Shown in pieces: positions 48,954-62,019 of a DNA stretch of 64,000 nucleotides (position 1 is its first letter; every line of letters starts with the position of its first letter). The position numbers and the translations under genes are program-made. This stretch comes from Cytauxzoon felis (lineage: Eukaryota; Apicomplexa; Aconoidasida; Piroplasmida; Theileriidae): assembly GCA_020283715.1 (NCBI GenBank), contig JAIQCW010000204.1, positions 1 through 64,000 on the forward strand, written 5' to 3'. The notes below the pieces were generated by a model. It worked only from the letters and a program-made list of their open reading frames with translations, was not told where the DNA came from and ran no database searches.

Positions 48954-49351
48954 TATATTAATATCGAAAATCTATTGATGATATAAAACTAATGACATAG
49001 TAACTACTTTATAATATGAATACGTGAAATAGTATCCATTGAGTCATTATATTCGAGCATAAATGAGTTTTATTGTATCATTTATTAATGCATATCTAAT
49101 ATACAATTATATCCGAAATAATGGATTTTTTCCAAGCATCAGCTCTAACGAGTTAGCACCATTAACTGATGTTGTCTATTTATTGATTTATTTACATTAT
49201 GATGTATCATATCATTATCATTGGATTGATGTTTTAAATGTATAGATTATAATACCATATTTTAACCGTTTGTTTTATTAGATTTATTTTCATTATTATA
49301 ACAGTAATGTTACACACAATTGTTGAATAGAATACATTAAGTGAGCTTGAA
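48954..49351. other. Promoter region upstream of SMC1, with one short frame
   Basis: About 400 bp. A 60-codon frame from ATG 49063 to 49245 encodes a Tyr-, Ile- and Asn-rich peptide with no family match. It could be an upstream ORF or a chance frame, and I lean to chance. No RNA gene seen. Confidence 0.4.
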
Positions 49352-52300
49352 ATGGCAAATTCAGTCGGTAATTTAGTTCATCGTGAATCTCATATTACCA
49401 ATTATTCTTTGGAGAATATAAGTGATACAGATTCTACGTTTAATTTGGACGATAATGATTTTACATCACCCAGTAACGCGAGTGTTATATCGGTCACAAA
49501 TTCGATATCAAATGAACAGAATAAAAGGTCCCGTAAGGGTACAATACATTCTATGGAACTATATAATTTTAAAAGTTATTATGGAAAAGTTGTGATTAGT
49601 CCTTTTAGTACATTTAATGCTATAATTGGTCCTAATGGTTCAGGTATGTGTAAAACATTAAGAGAATGAAACATACAGGTAAATCTAATTTGATGGATGC
49701 TATTTCTTTTGTTTTATGTATTAAAGTATCATCATTGAGAGGGATTAATCTGAAGGATCTTATTTGTAGAACAAAAGATACAAGTGGAGATATCGATGAT
49801 AGGGATGCATATGTGCTGTTAAACTTGTATAACGATGATGGATTGTCTTCCTTTAAGAGGGTGATAGATTCTAAAGGGTCATTGACATATGTCTACAATG
49901 ATGATGTGAGTTGTGAACTAAAATATATTAACATATTTATAGGTTGTATCATTTAAAGAGTATATAGATGCACTAGGTGATCATCGTATAAATACTCTGG
50001 GATCTAGTGGTTTAATATTTCAGGATGCTGTAAATGATATAACAATGCGTTCGCCTTCGGAATTGACCAAAGTATTTGAAGTAATAAGCGGATCGTATGT
50101 TTACATTTTATCCATCAATATATGACAGGAATCTTTATGAGAAGCCTTATGATTGTTTAAAACGTAAACTGGAATGTTTACGTGGAGAATATAAAGGATA
50201 TGTTTCAAGGAAGAAACAATACAACAATGAAATAAAACACTACAAGTCTATATTGGCCGTTAATAAAAAGTATGATTCTCATCTAGATGACTATGTGAGT
50301 ATAGAACTTTTATTATATGATGTTTTTTGCAGAAAAAAAACGAGGCTAGGAAATATGCCTGCAATTTTATGATTCTATTCCTCAAGTTCAATGATTGTAA
50401 TTCCGAGTACAAATCTCTATCGTATGTCTAAGTGCCTTTGTTACAACATTAATTTAGGATGGAATATGATTCATTGGTGCAAAAATTATCTGTAATAAAT
50501 AATAAAAAGAATGAATTAGAAAATAATAGATCTGTTTTGTATTATAATCAAAGTAAGATTAATCGTAATATACAACAAAAATCAATAAGATTGATGAACC
50601 TTAAAGAATCCATGGCGGAATTCTTTGATGAAAAAACAAAATTGCAGAGGAGGATTGATCAATTACAATCTATGAAATCTTCTTCTATGACTAATGTATC
50701 ATCATTGAGGGAACATTATGAAGAAATTAAGAAATCTGAATCCGAGTTACAAACCCAGATTGATGAATGTATTAGTGGTGTGAATAGATTAGAGGATGAG
50801 ATACATTCTTTAACAAGTGGACAAAGGGAGGAATTTGATTTACTCTTGAAGGACTTTCATAAAACATCAGCATCTATAAAGATTAAGATTAATATGTTAA
50901 AGAGTAATATGGAGGATAAATCTACACAATTACAACAGGTATTATCTATTTCCTAAATTTTATTTATTAACATTCAGTGCAAGAGCAAATTGGCTACAAT
51001 GAAAAAGATTTATGATGAGTCAGATAGGGAGCGTTGCAACAGTGAGGTTCTAGTTGATGGTATGAAGAATAAACTTAGGGAATTTACAGATTCAATGGAT
51101 ATTTTGACAACAAAATTAGAGAAACTGAATTTGGAAAGCTCTGAGCTAGATAAATCAATAAAAGAAAAGACGATAGAAAAGGAATTGTGTGAGAATAAAA
51201 TAAAGTCATTAAATATAGCTAAGGGAGAATATTTAAAAATTCTTAAAAGGACTGAATTTACAAACGAATTGATGTCTAAATTTTCTGGTGTACATGGTGA
51301 AGTATTATCATTGTGTAATATAAACAATTTTTGTTATAGACAAGGTGTAATGTCTGCACTAAATATAAGGGCGCAAGCAATTATTACAGATAATTATAAG
51401 ACTATATCGGAATGTGTAAAGGTTATGAATAATGAAAAGGTTGGCAAACGTGATTTTATACCATTGGATGCTGTATCTGATTATGACAGATCAAAAACGA
51501 GGAAACATGTTACAGAAATAATGAAATCACTTCCTAATATAGACTATGTCTTTGCCATTGAATGTATTGATTTCAATAGTGAATATACCTCACTTTTCGA
51601 ATATTTATTGGGTGATACGATTATTGTATCTACAATTGACGAAGCTGAGAGAATTATAAACTGTAAAAATAGAAGTAGAAATCAGACTTTATTTTCTATA
51701 GTAACTCATAAGGGTCAATTGATAACACGTGATAAGACTATTATTCTTGGATCGGCTATTGTATCAAAGAATACACGTTTGGAGTTAGAAGTTGCTGAAT
51801 ATACTAAATATGTATCTAGGTTAAATTCAGTCGAACAAGAAATATCAGTTCTTAATAAAAGGTCTGTACAAAATGACGAAATGCTTCAAGATTCATCTAG
51901 AAAGGTAGATAGATATAAAAGAGGTATAGAATTATTGAATTTCAAGTTAACATTTACGGATAAACAAAAAAATGCATACGACTTGAAAATTGATGGGATC
52001 AATTCGGAAATGCTTAAATTGAATGATGAAATAAAGAATCTTGAGAGGTTGCTGAATAGTCTCAATAAGGATTTAACCCGTGAAAATAACAAAATACAGA
52101 ATTTACAGCGCGATTTTTTTTCTGATTTTAGTAATAAAACTGGAATAAATGATGTGTATAATTTCATTACAGACAGAAATGACAAGTTGGAAAAGTTACG
52201 CATGACATTGAATTCGAAAAATACAGTTCATAAACGTTACCAAGATGACGTGGCAGAGTTGGAGAAGAAGATGGATGACATTGAGACCAAGACTTTACCA

Positions 52301-53467
52301 GATATTGAATTAGAACTTGAGGAATATACTAAGCAATTGAATAATTTGGTTTCTGCTAATAAATCACTCTGTAGAGACCTTGAAATTTTAGAATGCCAAA
52401 TTGCAGATGAAAAGAAGATGTTTAATGAAAATTTAAAGTTAATTGATGAGTGTAATGATAATATATCTACAGTAAACGAATCACATGATGATGTACAAAC
52501 TTCCTCAATATCAACATCACCTTCCAAAGATGAAATTTTTAAGGAAATGAGCCTATTAGAGGCTAAAATGAGAAGATTACAAGAAGATGCAGTTTCTCTA
52601 TCTGAAGAATGTCAAATGAAAAATGTACAATGTGAAATTATTGTACCGGATGAACTTGTTAATAATTCAACTCTCAATTTCGTCCCTAACTTCCCTGAGA
52701 TAACCAACATTCATGATTTCCCATCTTTGCCTAATGATGTTTCCGGTCTTGAAAACCATCTTGCAGCTCTAGATGAGAACTTGAATCAACTCAAGAAAGA
52801 ACTGTCTTACAATGGAGATGGAATTGATGCTCAAGCTAAATTAGATGATGCGAATGCTGAAATTGAAAAATTGGATACAGTAATTGTCAATGTTAGAGAA
52901 CAAATTAAAAAATTGGAGGCTGATTTTGAAAAGATTAGAAAGGAACGTACAGGGTTGTTTTTAAATTGTTTTAACATGGTTAAACGATATGTTGGTGTAA
53001 TATATCGCAAGTTATCCTCTACAGATTCATCATTTATGAATGGTGGCCAAGCATTTTTAAGTATAGACGATGATTTGAATAATGGCAATACAGAGCCATT
53101 TCTTTGTAATATAAGATACAATACAATGCCACCTATGAAAAAATATCTGGATATGAGTTTACAAAGTGGTGGAGAAAAGGCATTATCATCAGTAGCCCTA
53201 TTGTTGGCATTACATAATTATAGAGAAACACCATTTATAGTATTAGATGAGATTGATGCGAATATAGATTCAGTAAAGCTACAAAGCCTAACAAATTACT
53301 TAAAGAGTAGTAAATTTCAAGTCGTAATTATAACATTAAAAGATAAAGTATTCTCCAAGGCTGAAAATCTAATTGGAGTATACAGAGAACAACCACATTC
53401 AGTATCCAAATGTATCACACTTGATCTAACCAGCTATAAAGATGAATCCGATGACGAAGAAGATTAA
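49352..53467 (+). CDS. SMC1: SMC1 cohesin ATPase
   Basis: Ring ATPase of cohesin that holds sister chromatids. Seven exons with six introns of 25-45 nt, the first splitting the Walker A motif (GPNGSG|KSN). The N-terminal head has IHSMELYNFKSYYGK and FQDAVNDITMRS. A long coiled coil follows, with a hinge (FSGVHGEVLSLCNINN to FSIVTHKGQLITRDKT). The C-terminal head has LQSGGEKALSSVALLLAL (signature), FIVLDEIDANID (Walker B) and the SMC1-specific ending VIITLKDKVFSKAENLIGVY. The acidic tail DESDDEED ends the protein. The N-terminal Ser- and Asn-rich extension of about 60 residues is unusual. It converges on UFM1. Confidence 0.95.
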
Positions 53468-53492
53468 TATTTTATGAAATTTCATATCTATT

Positions 53493-53920
53493 CTATTTAT
53501 TTTCATTCCCTACTCTATCTCTAGGTATCAAACGTAAATTTGAGCCATATTTAAGAAATACGCCACCTATTACATAATTTTATAGTTCAATCATTCAACA
53601 AACCTGCAGTTTGTGTAGGATTCACTCCTACACCATCAGATGTTATACAAGCACATGTAGCAGGGTTCAACTTAAACTGTAATATTAGTTTAAAACATAA
53701 AATTAAACATACTTCCTCTGCACTAAACTTTATAACAGCCGAAAATGGTGCAGACTCAGGGACAGACAGCCTATAAAATGAATATTATCACATAAATTTA
53801 CATACACTTTATACGGTTGATTGGGATCCGATGCCAATATTATCTTAAACGTAACCTTTCTATACAATTATAAATTTAAATTTATATATTTAATTACCCC
53901 GTGTTTGAAGAATCGCCCAT
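53493..53920 (-). CDS. UFM1: Ubiquitin-fold modifier 1
   Basis: Ubiquitin-like modifier attached to substrates such as ribosomal proteins and ER factors in UFMylation. Five tiny exons from ATG 53920 to TAG 53493 encode about 93 aa, none visible as a single frame. The spliced product has [68 protein letters not shown] and ends RVGNENK. The conserved Val-Gly is followed by four residues that a UfSP protease would need to remove. Four introns of about 35 nt, all GT-AG. It converges on SMC1, 26 bp from its stop. UFM1 is known to be patchy in parasites and absent from fungi, so an intact copy is notable. Confidence 0.9.
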
Positions 53921-54031
53921 TATAATATCTTCGATTCAATATGAAACTTCAAGACAACATGTGGGTACAATTTAACATGTATATGTAGATTTTCGTATCA
54001 TATTCAGTAATTTATACAAATATAGTACTAA

Positions 54032-57005
54032 TTACAGTGTATATTCTAATAATCTATTCAATGAAGTACAATTTGACTCGGTAATATTGAATCTCGTCAC
54101 ACATGTATCATAAAAGTCTTGTATGTCCTAAAGTATAATGTTGGATACAAATACAATTGTCAACCTGTGATATTTGTTTGTTGACTTCTTCAATGTCTAT
54201 AATCAAGAAATTCTCTGAAAATGAGTTCAAATGTATACTCTTTGTCCTCATTAATGAGTCGTTCATGTTTTCCACCGTTTCGTATAATTTTTTAATCTAT
54301 ATATATATATATATAGTTGTTGCAAGATTACACATACATGATTGAAGTAATCATCCGATATGTATCCTATGGTCATAGACATAATATGCATCAATACATC
54401 CTGAAGAAAAATGTTATAAAAGTATAGGAGATGATACCTCTGGTAGTATGCCTTGACTAAATTCAACGAACGAAATTAGTGGTGCGATTAAAAATTTGAT
54501 ATATTCACTAGTTTGAACAGGGCGCTGTATATTTCATTAATGAAGTAAATTCAACAAACCCCTTTTTCCGCCGCGCGACATTTAGAGGTCAATAATTGTA
54601 CAAACTGTAAACTACACCTTGAACTAATATACAATGAATTTGTTATATAATCAACCTGTATAATATGAGTATACATCAAGTATACATACCAATTTAATCT
54701 CAATGAGCTTAATTTGTTGATTAATTACATTACAATAATCGTGAACCATTTTAACACACTCGAATATAAATTTTAACATAGATTGCATCTCATCGTAACT
54801 TCCGTCATCTTCATCACCTATTAAAAATCTATCCCACGTATCATTAAATTTTGAATGCACTTCATCAGATAATTCAATCTTGTACCGTTCAATGAAGATA
54901 GTTAGTGGCTCCAAAACAATATTGAAGATTTGCTTAACAATGATGCCCAAATCAGCGTCTTTATTGTTGCCAAGATAGTAAAGTAGACCATGTGGAAATG
55001 TTTCTCTTAAACTCGGATAGAGTTTAAATGAGTTGGTAATTACCACGATATCATGCAAAACGTACGTCGAATATGTAAAAGATATGCCAGATGGCCACTT
55101 CTGCATTAAGTTGTCGGTAGATGACCATTTCTGGGTTAAATTGGCATTATAAGGCAATGCTTTATTGGATTTTTCATCAAAAGTTAATGCATTGTCAGTG
55201 TGCATATGAGTTATAAATGAGTCTACATGTTCTATATAATATTTAATTATGTCATTCATAGCCTTGAGATATTGAGGGAACAAGTGATAAAGTAAACTAT
55301 CATGGGAGATTAGATTAAAAATTTGTTTATATACAACTAAAGTAGATGAAATGTAGAACTTTTTATCCATGAATGAAAATGATATGCCATCAATATCATG
55401 TTTCTTCTCCAGATCCTTATTGACCACTGACATTATATCATCAATATAGGTATTGCAAACAACACTTGTACAAAATTTTCTGTAAAAATTAAATGGTTGT
55501 ATACATCCACGCCATTTCAATAAATGTGTATTGGACTTGTTGCAAGAGGATTCCAATATTGTAAGTAATTTTTCAACTGATTTGTAATTCTGGAAGAATT
55601 GATCAGGATATAATACAGTGAATATGTAGGGATAATTTTCATCGATAACGTCAAAAATCATTGGTGGTAGTACATCTAATATACATGTACTCTTAAACAC
55701 ATCATTATTGCAATGTGATGATAAATCATCAAGAAAACGAATCAAGATACTTTGGTTGGGATCCAATAATTTAGCCCCAATGAAGTCAATAAACTTTAAA
55801 AACGTCTCAGAATCCTCATCAAATGAACGTAGCTTATGATTCGATTCAATTTTGACAAACTCAAAAAATGGTTTAAGGAATTTATCCGTGAATATGTTGA
55901 TTAATTCATTATCATTTTGTTTATAATGACAACTTAATTCATCATATCCTTTAATCATAGACGCTAATCCAGAGAGATATTCAGATGCCTCATATGTTAT
56001 ATTATCAACCCCTGTTGAATTTAAATTGCTATACAAATTGAATAAATGTTCAAATAATTCCTGCGCGCATACTTTAATCAAAACCATTAAAGACTCATAA
56101 ACATCTAATAGAGCACCACTCAATGTATCTTTAGAATATTCACTCTTGAAGTTTTGGGTCATTGCATCGTTACATAAATGCTCAGTAGTTGATATATATT
56201 CCATCAGAGTATTGACTCCAGAGTCATCATTATATCCCACCTCATCATCATTCATAAAATCGCGCAATTTCCCCTCATAATAATTGCACTTTTCTAGAAG
56301 AAAAGAGATGTGTTTGAGTCTTTTAGGTATGAGCTCGAATAATATCCAATTAACAGAGGCATTACAGTGTGTGAATTTATTGACGGTAAATAAATTGGTC
56401 TTAATATTTTTGGTAAATGCTTCAATAATTTTTGTAATTCCCAATACTTTTTTAGAGTGAATATCATATTTATACTCGTGAGATATATTAAATGTGTCAA
56501 AAACTTCATCACAAATACTGTCTAAATTTTCAGATGCTAATATGAAGGATCTGATAGCTAATTTAGAATACATTACGCATGATAATCTCTTTAATAACGT
56601 CTTTACGTTATTTTTAATAATCAGTTGACTATTGGTTAAATCGTCTACAGTTTTGTAAGAACTTGATATCTTTTCCTTAATTGGCCATAAAGTTGATAAA
56701 ATTCGCTTGAAATTATCATTGTACATGGAGGCATTATTGAATGTAGTCCTTAATAAAGCTGAACTTTGGGACTGTGTTGCCAATAATAAAGCCAACAATT
56801 CATTGTAAACCTCATCTAGAGTTTCGGATTCTAATCTGTCTGCTATGAATTTCCCCGGTATAGACATTTGTTGATTCATTGAATGAATCCAATCCAATGA
56901 TTGAGTATACAAGCTCCTCATTTTAGCCTTTTCCTTGTTACTAATGATCTTGTATTCCATTTCTAAGTGAAGATAGGACGGCAATTCAAGTAATGCTAGG
57001 TCCAT
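54032..57005 (-). CDS. Golgi tether-like protein, possibly COG2
   Basis: The main exon begins at ATG 57005 (an in-frame stop lies just upstream) and runs to about 54690; further exons, joined after IEIKL, end at TAA 54032. About 900 aa, all helical. The segment LSTLWPIKEKISSSYKTVDD with a following coiled coil, a mid region LLKWRGCIQPFNFYRKF and LYHLFPQYLKAMNDIIKYY recall COG2, an oligomeric Golgi tether subunit. The ending includes MNDSLMRTKSIHLNSF and TCVTRFNITESNC. Other CATCHR-type tethers (exocyst, Dsl1) are possible. No catalytic motif. A peripheral Golgi-membrane location is inferred. Confidence 0.45.
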
Positions 57006-57227
57006 CAACAAAACGAGCAACAGCTGTCATGTCTGTAAGTATTATCAAATTATAAATACAGTTCCAAGAAGATTCTACTGGTGTTTGGAATTTTAATGCG
57101 ATAATTTTAAATTATAAAAATATGTACATCACATATGAAGTAACACTATTATGTGTAAATAATCATTTATTTTAATCCAAATATATTTTGTGTAATATTT
57201 ATTTAATAAATTATTCTTCTAGTAACC

Positions 57228-58988
57228 ATGGATATACAAAATGAATCCATAGACTTGGCTGAGGTATTACAGTTGAGTGACGCTGTAGTAAGGGCAAGGA
57301 TAAATATGATCGACGCTGAAATTAAAATATTGAAAAGTGAGCATACTAGGCTCAAATCGCAGCAAAAAATAATACAAGATCGTATAAAAGATAATTTGGA
57401 AAAAATTCAACTTAATAAACAATTACCTTATCTTGTCGCCAATGTCGTTGAGGTATCATTCCTTTAATGTATAACACCCAATCCATATTTTATAGTTACT
57501 AGACTTTGAAGAAGAGGAAGAAGAGTTCGGAGCGTTACAAAATGTTGTAACCAAGAAGAATAGTAAATCTCTAGTAATTAAAACATCCACTAGACAGGTT
57601 TTTATAGAATTTATAGATTATTAATATGTCCCTTAGACCATTTTTCTACCAGTAATAGGATTGATTCCACATAATGAGTTGCATCCAGGTGAATTAGTAG
57701 GTGTCAACAAGGACAGTTATCTGGTACTTGATAAATTACCACCAGAGTATGACAACCGTGTCAAAGCAATGGAAGTATGTGAAAAACCAACTGAAGACTA
57801 CTCAGATATTGGTATATTTCTGGAATTATAAATTCTGTATATTCATAGGAGGATTAGATAAGCAGATACAAGAATTAATAGAAGCTATAGGTAATTTTAC
57901 ACCAAATAATAATTTAATATCAATAGTTCTACCTATAACACATAAAGAACGCTTTGACAAAATTGGTATAAAACCACCAAAGGGTATACTTATGCACGGG
58001 CCACCTGGTATGTTTACCTGAAGGGATATAAATAAGAACCGTCATCAATCCCATTTGAGGTCTAGGTCGTAGCGTCAAATATTCTTCGCACTTGAGGTCC
58101 AATCGCTACCTTCGCCACGATCTCTGGGAGTGGCTATACTCTTTAGAGATAGGTAATTGGAAGAGCTGACGGCAAGACGAAATAATGTAATCAATGAGAT
58201 GCAATTGACTCTCTTATTAAATTCTCTATATTGTACTTGTATAGGTACGGGGAAAACGTTATTGGCGAGGGCATGTGCGGCTCAGGTTTGTTAAATTATT
58301 GTGATGATCTGACATTTATTAGACAAAGGCAACGTTTTTAAAATTGGCTGGACCACAATTGGTGCAAATGTTCATTGGAGATGGTTCAAAGATGGTTAGA
58401 GATGCTTTCAATTTGGCTAAAGAGAAGGCACCTACGATTATATTTATTGATGAAATTGATGCTATTGGTACAAAACGTTTTGATAGTGAATTATCGGGCG
58501 ATCGTGAGGTACAAAGAACAATGTTGGAATTACTGAATCAGTTGGATGGTTTTAGTAGTGATGATCGTGTTAAAGTTATTGCAGCCACTAATAGACCTTA
58601 TACATTGGATCCAGCACTGCTACGTTCTGGACGTCTTGATAGAAAAATTGAGCTGCCACCACCAAATGAAGGTACCGTACAAATACCTATTGTTTATAAT
58701 AATTACTTAGAAGCTAGAGCACATATCATACAAATACACTCTAGGAAAATGAATGTTAATAAGGATACAAACTTTACTGAATTGGCAAGATCCACTGAAA
58801 ATTTTAATGGAGCACAATTAAAGGTATCCTTTTAATTTATAATTCAATTACTAATATAGGCTGTCTGTATCGAGGCGGGTATGGTAGCATTACGTAGAGG
58901 AGCAACTGAACTAGAGCATGAAGATTTCGTCGAAGGTATAACAATGGTCCAAGCTAAAAAGAAAAATCCGCTAAACTACCTTAGCTAG
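57228..58988 (+). CDS. RPT5: 26S proteasome regulatory ATPase RPT5
   Basis: AAA ATPase of the 19S cap that unfolds substrates. Nine exons, eight introns, seven of about 35-45 nt and one of 237 nt (58008-58244) splitting the Walker A motif (HGPPG|TGKT). Domains: N-terminal coiled coil ([20 protein letters not shown]), an OB fold ending [20 protein letters not shown], and an AAA domain with [27 protein letters not shown] and an SRH ending [14 protein letters not shown]. The ending LNYLS would place Leu, not Tyr, at the penultimate HbYX position used by RPT5 to open the 20S gate. Subunit assigned by [14 protein letters not shown] and the [14 protein letters not shown] tail. Confidence 0.93.
58008..58244. 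repeat. GC-rich element A in the long RPT5 intron, related to the element at 62.5 kb
   Basis: This intron is six times longer than the others in the gene. Its middle (about 58090-58185) matches the intergenic element at 62533-62620 over about 80 bp at roughly 85% identity by eye. Shared parts are CTTGAGGTCCAATC, a hairpin GCCAC-(11 nt)-GTGGC, and TACTCTTTAGAGA. The flank GAGCTGACGGCAAGACGA also matches the reverse complement of the left part of the 62.5-kb element. Candidate: an intron-hosted structured RNA, or a decayed copy of one. Confidence 0.55.
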
Positions 58989-59063
58989 TAATATTATATA
59001 ATAATCGTTCAACATATTAAATGCACTATAATTCTTTGTGATGCTTATTGTAAATGCGATTAT

Positions 59064-60168
59064 TCAGTCAATTAGTGGTGCAAATTGTTCTGGATGCGAT
59101 GTCAATTCATCCAAACATGTACACTTGTTCAAAACAAATGTCACCGCAATCCAATAAGAATATATATTAAATAAAAGAACAAGTGTTAAAAAGGCTGCAG
59201 CCGTAAATTTAAATGCTAAAAGTCATTATTAATATCGAACTATATACTTACGTCTTTTTTGTAGTTTATACAGTACTACAACCTCTGACTGCCCCTCTGG
59301 TGTTAAATCCTTAGTTTCTGGAGGTAATTCATCCCTAGATACTTCCTCAGTCTCTCCATCAGTCTCACCTAAATGTGGCAAAAATGGTATGTTGTCATAT
59401 AATGATTGATTATTTTCTTTTGATGGACTTGGATTGTTATTCAGAGCACCGTCATTTTGTTGGCCATTTTTTGCGGCTAATGGTTCTGCAACTGCATCTA
59501 CCTTGGTTGTATTTTGTACTTGAGGCTGTACATTCTCATTGTCTTTAGAATCAAGTACAAGTGGAACAAGTGGCTGTTTATATACAGAAAGTGGTGTCAT
59601 TATCTTGGCGTTGGGTAATTTCAAATTTATTGAAGTTGGTGAGTATATATTAGTCAATCCAACATTCTGTAATAAAAGGTTCATTAATTGAAATAATAAA
59701 AACTAACGTGAATTTCAGGGGCTTTAGGTAGGAAATGGACCAATTCTGATAGATCCAGTATAGTCATGAGCACAAATAACAAAGATATCAATGATAGTAC
59801 CAAATAAATGGATTCCAGTAGTATGTCGCGTTTTAATGCGCCAAAAAATCTGTATAATTTATAATTTTACGGGAATAATATGTATATTCACCCTATTACT
59901 CCACAAGCTAGTTGTAGAGATAGTAACATACAAGATACATAATAGAAACTCGGGTGTAAATAGTGTAATATAGTATATAGACATAACCCTAGTAATGCTT
60001 GTGCAGATGCTATGAGGAATAGACCCTATGAAATTTTAAATTTAACATGATTAATATATTATACACATTAATTAATAATTTGTGAATTATAAAATAACTT
60101 ACAGTTCTAACACTAAAAACACCCAGAAAATTTTTGGCCTTGAAAGTACTATAAGCGTCCTTTTCCAT
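59064..60168 (-). CDS. Four-helix membrane protein, unknown function
   Basis: Five exons from ATG 60168 to TGA 59064, about 300 aa. Three hydrophobic segments lie in the first half (LFLIASAQALLGLCLYTIL, VSCMLLSLQLACGVIGFFGA, YLVLSLISLLFVLMTILDL) and a fourth near the end (TAAAFLTLVLLFNIYSYWIA). Between the third and fourth is a loop of about 150 residues, acidic and Asn-, Gln- and Pro-rich. The 59229-59684 frame is only the loop exon. No family recognised; the topology suggests a small membrane scaffold or transporter-like protein. Confidence 0.65.
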
Positions 60169-60529
60169 TTTATATGGTCAACTATATAACATTTAGATGT
60201 GTATATAACAATGTAATAACTATTAAATATTAAGGCGAGTACAGTACTTTATACCTAATTATAAATTTGTTCCATATTACTTTGATGTCGTTTTATGCTA
60301 GGATTTGTCTACACATTTATGGGGAGTGAAATTCATATAAATATACCAGTATAAGAGACTTCTCCCTTAAATTAATCTTTAAAATCGACAATGAGTATCC
60401 ATATAAATGTTTTAATACTTACTTAACTGCCAAATATGGAAATGGTATTTTCCTCATAAATTATATTACATACACCACATTAATTCATTCATTCATTGAG
60501 CCTACAACTATGTTAAAGTCCATTGGATA
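60169..60529. other. Divergent promoter region
   Basis: About 360 AT-rich bp between the four-helix protein and glyoxalase II. No coding frame, repeat or RNA recognised. Confidence 0.5.
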
Positions 60530-61699
60530 ATGAGATTGTTCTGTTTTATTACTCTGAATGTATGTATCAGCAGGACTTCTCCCTTCATTTTTGGTGATTT
60601 TCAGCCATTATTTAATAAGATAACATTGTCACGTACTTGTCGTAGAGTATTTCATACAAATTCACTAGTCATGCCGTCAAATGCTTTTGATAAAATTATA
60701 AAGGTATAATTGCTATGAGTTTATATATAATCCACTGTAGAATCCATGTGCTAGAGTTTTATTGGTGCCTACATTGAGGGATAACTATGCTTATATACTA
60801 ACGGACAGAACTAGTAATTTATCATTATGCGTGGATCCAGCTGAGCCGGAGAAAGTGTTGAAGCTTGCGAATAGTGAAGGAATAGTTTTATCGATGGTTT
60901 TATGCACTCATAAACATAGTGATCACAGTGGTTTGTAACAAGTTATACTCATCATATATACTGTAGGTGGTAATGAGAGAATAAGGAAATTGGTTCCGGA
61001 TATTACTGTTGTTGGATCATCATACGAGAGTGTACCAGGTGTTAATAAGCCTGTAAATGATGGTGAAATTTTAAATTTTGGTGGGTATTATAGTATAAAT
61101 GATGATATTTTATAGGTGATCTTGAGATTAAATGTATAAAAGCATCCTGTCATACTATAGGTCATATTATGTATTATATATATTCTCCTGGAAATGCAGA
61201 CTTACAACCTATACTATTTACAGGTAATCCCGTATATTTCTTATATAAACATCCTGAACTAAATTAGGTGATACAATATTTGTTGGAGGATGTGGAAGAT
61301 TTTTTGAAGGTAATGCTAAGATGATGTTGGATATAATGTATAAAGTTAAAAAGTTACCACATGATACTCTTGTATATTGTGGACATGAATATACAGTAAA
61401 GAATTTGGAGTAAGTTTATACTATTCCTATCATTATAATTAAATTCAGATTTGCTTATGGTGTTGATACATCAATAGATGTTAAGGATAAATTAGAATGG
61501 GCTAAAATTCAACGTGTCAACAATCACCCAACCATACCATCAACTATTGGTGATGTAAGTCTAATATATAAATATAAGTATCAATCAGGAAACAAAATAC
61601 AATCCATTTATGCGTACTGAAAAACTTATGGCGAACTTAAAGGAGTCAAATGAAGAGTCAACAATGATGAAATTAAGAAATATGAAAGATGTATTCTAA
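60530..61699 (+). CDS. Hydroxyacylglutathione hydrolase (glyoxalase II)
   Basis: Metallo-beta-lactamase-fold enzyme that releases lactate and glutathione from S-lactoylglutathione. About six exons; the first intron is 60704-60740. Motifs: [12 protein letters not shown], the metal-binding [11 protein letters not shown] (THxHxDH), [17 protein letters not shown] and [11 protein letters not shown]; Lys/Arg near the C-terminus ([16 protein letters not shown]) fits substrate-binding parts. The protein starts with a hydrophobic leader ([20 protein letters not shown]) and a basic stretch, but Met-48 (60671) could start a leaderless form. An organelle form and a cytosolic form are both possible, as in Plasmodium, which has two glyoxalase II genes. 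It uses the glutathione made by the synthetase at 13.3 kb. Confidence 0.9.
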
Positions 61700-61782
61700 A
61701 AAAATCACTCTAAATTTATAATTAACATATAATAAATTAAATAGTTTCAATCTATATTATCAATTTTAATAGATTATACAGT

Positions 61783-62019
61783 CTATTTCTTACTAGTAAT
61801 CACAGTCTTCTCCAAACTACTAGGGATAGTAGCCTCTATCTTGGCAGCCTTGGCACTATTCGTTACCACCAAAGTATAAATATATTTTGAGCATCGTACC
61901 TTAAATTTCGAATATGCTACGCCACTCTTACCCTTCTTCTTATATACGGTAACAGATTTGGCATCGGGACGTTTCAATACGCTCAAATAATCCTTAAGAT
62001 CCCTCAATTGTTTAGGCAT
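61783..62019 (-). CDS. RPL38: 60S ribosomal protein eL38
   Basis: Single exon, 78 aa, the normal length. Family marks: [12 protein letters not shown] at the start, [27 protein letters not shown] and the ending [10 protein letters not shown]. The copy is intact with no frame problem. Confidence 0.96.
   Translation of the reverse strand: MPKQLRDLKDYLSVLKRPDAKSVTVYKKKGKSGVAYSKFKVRCSKYIYTLVVTNSAKAAKIEATIPSSLEKTVITSKK

Noticed and set aside
49063..49245. 60-codon frame upstream of SMC1
   Set aside because: Low-complexity composition, no domain, and typical of chance frames in AT-rich promoter DNA; could be an uORF but not supported.
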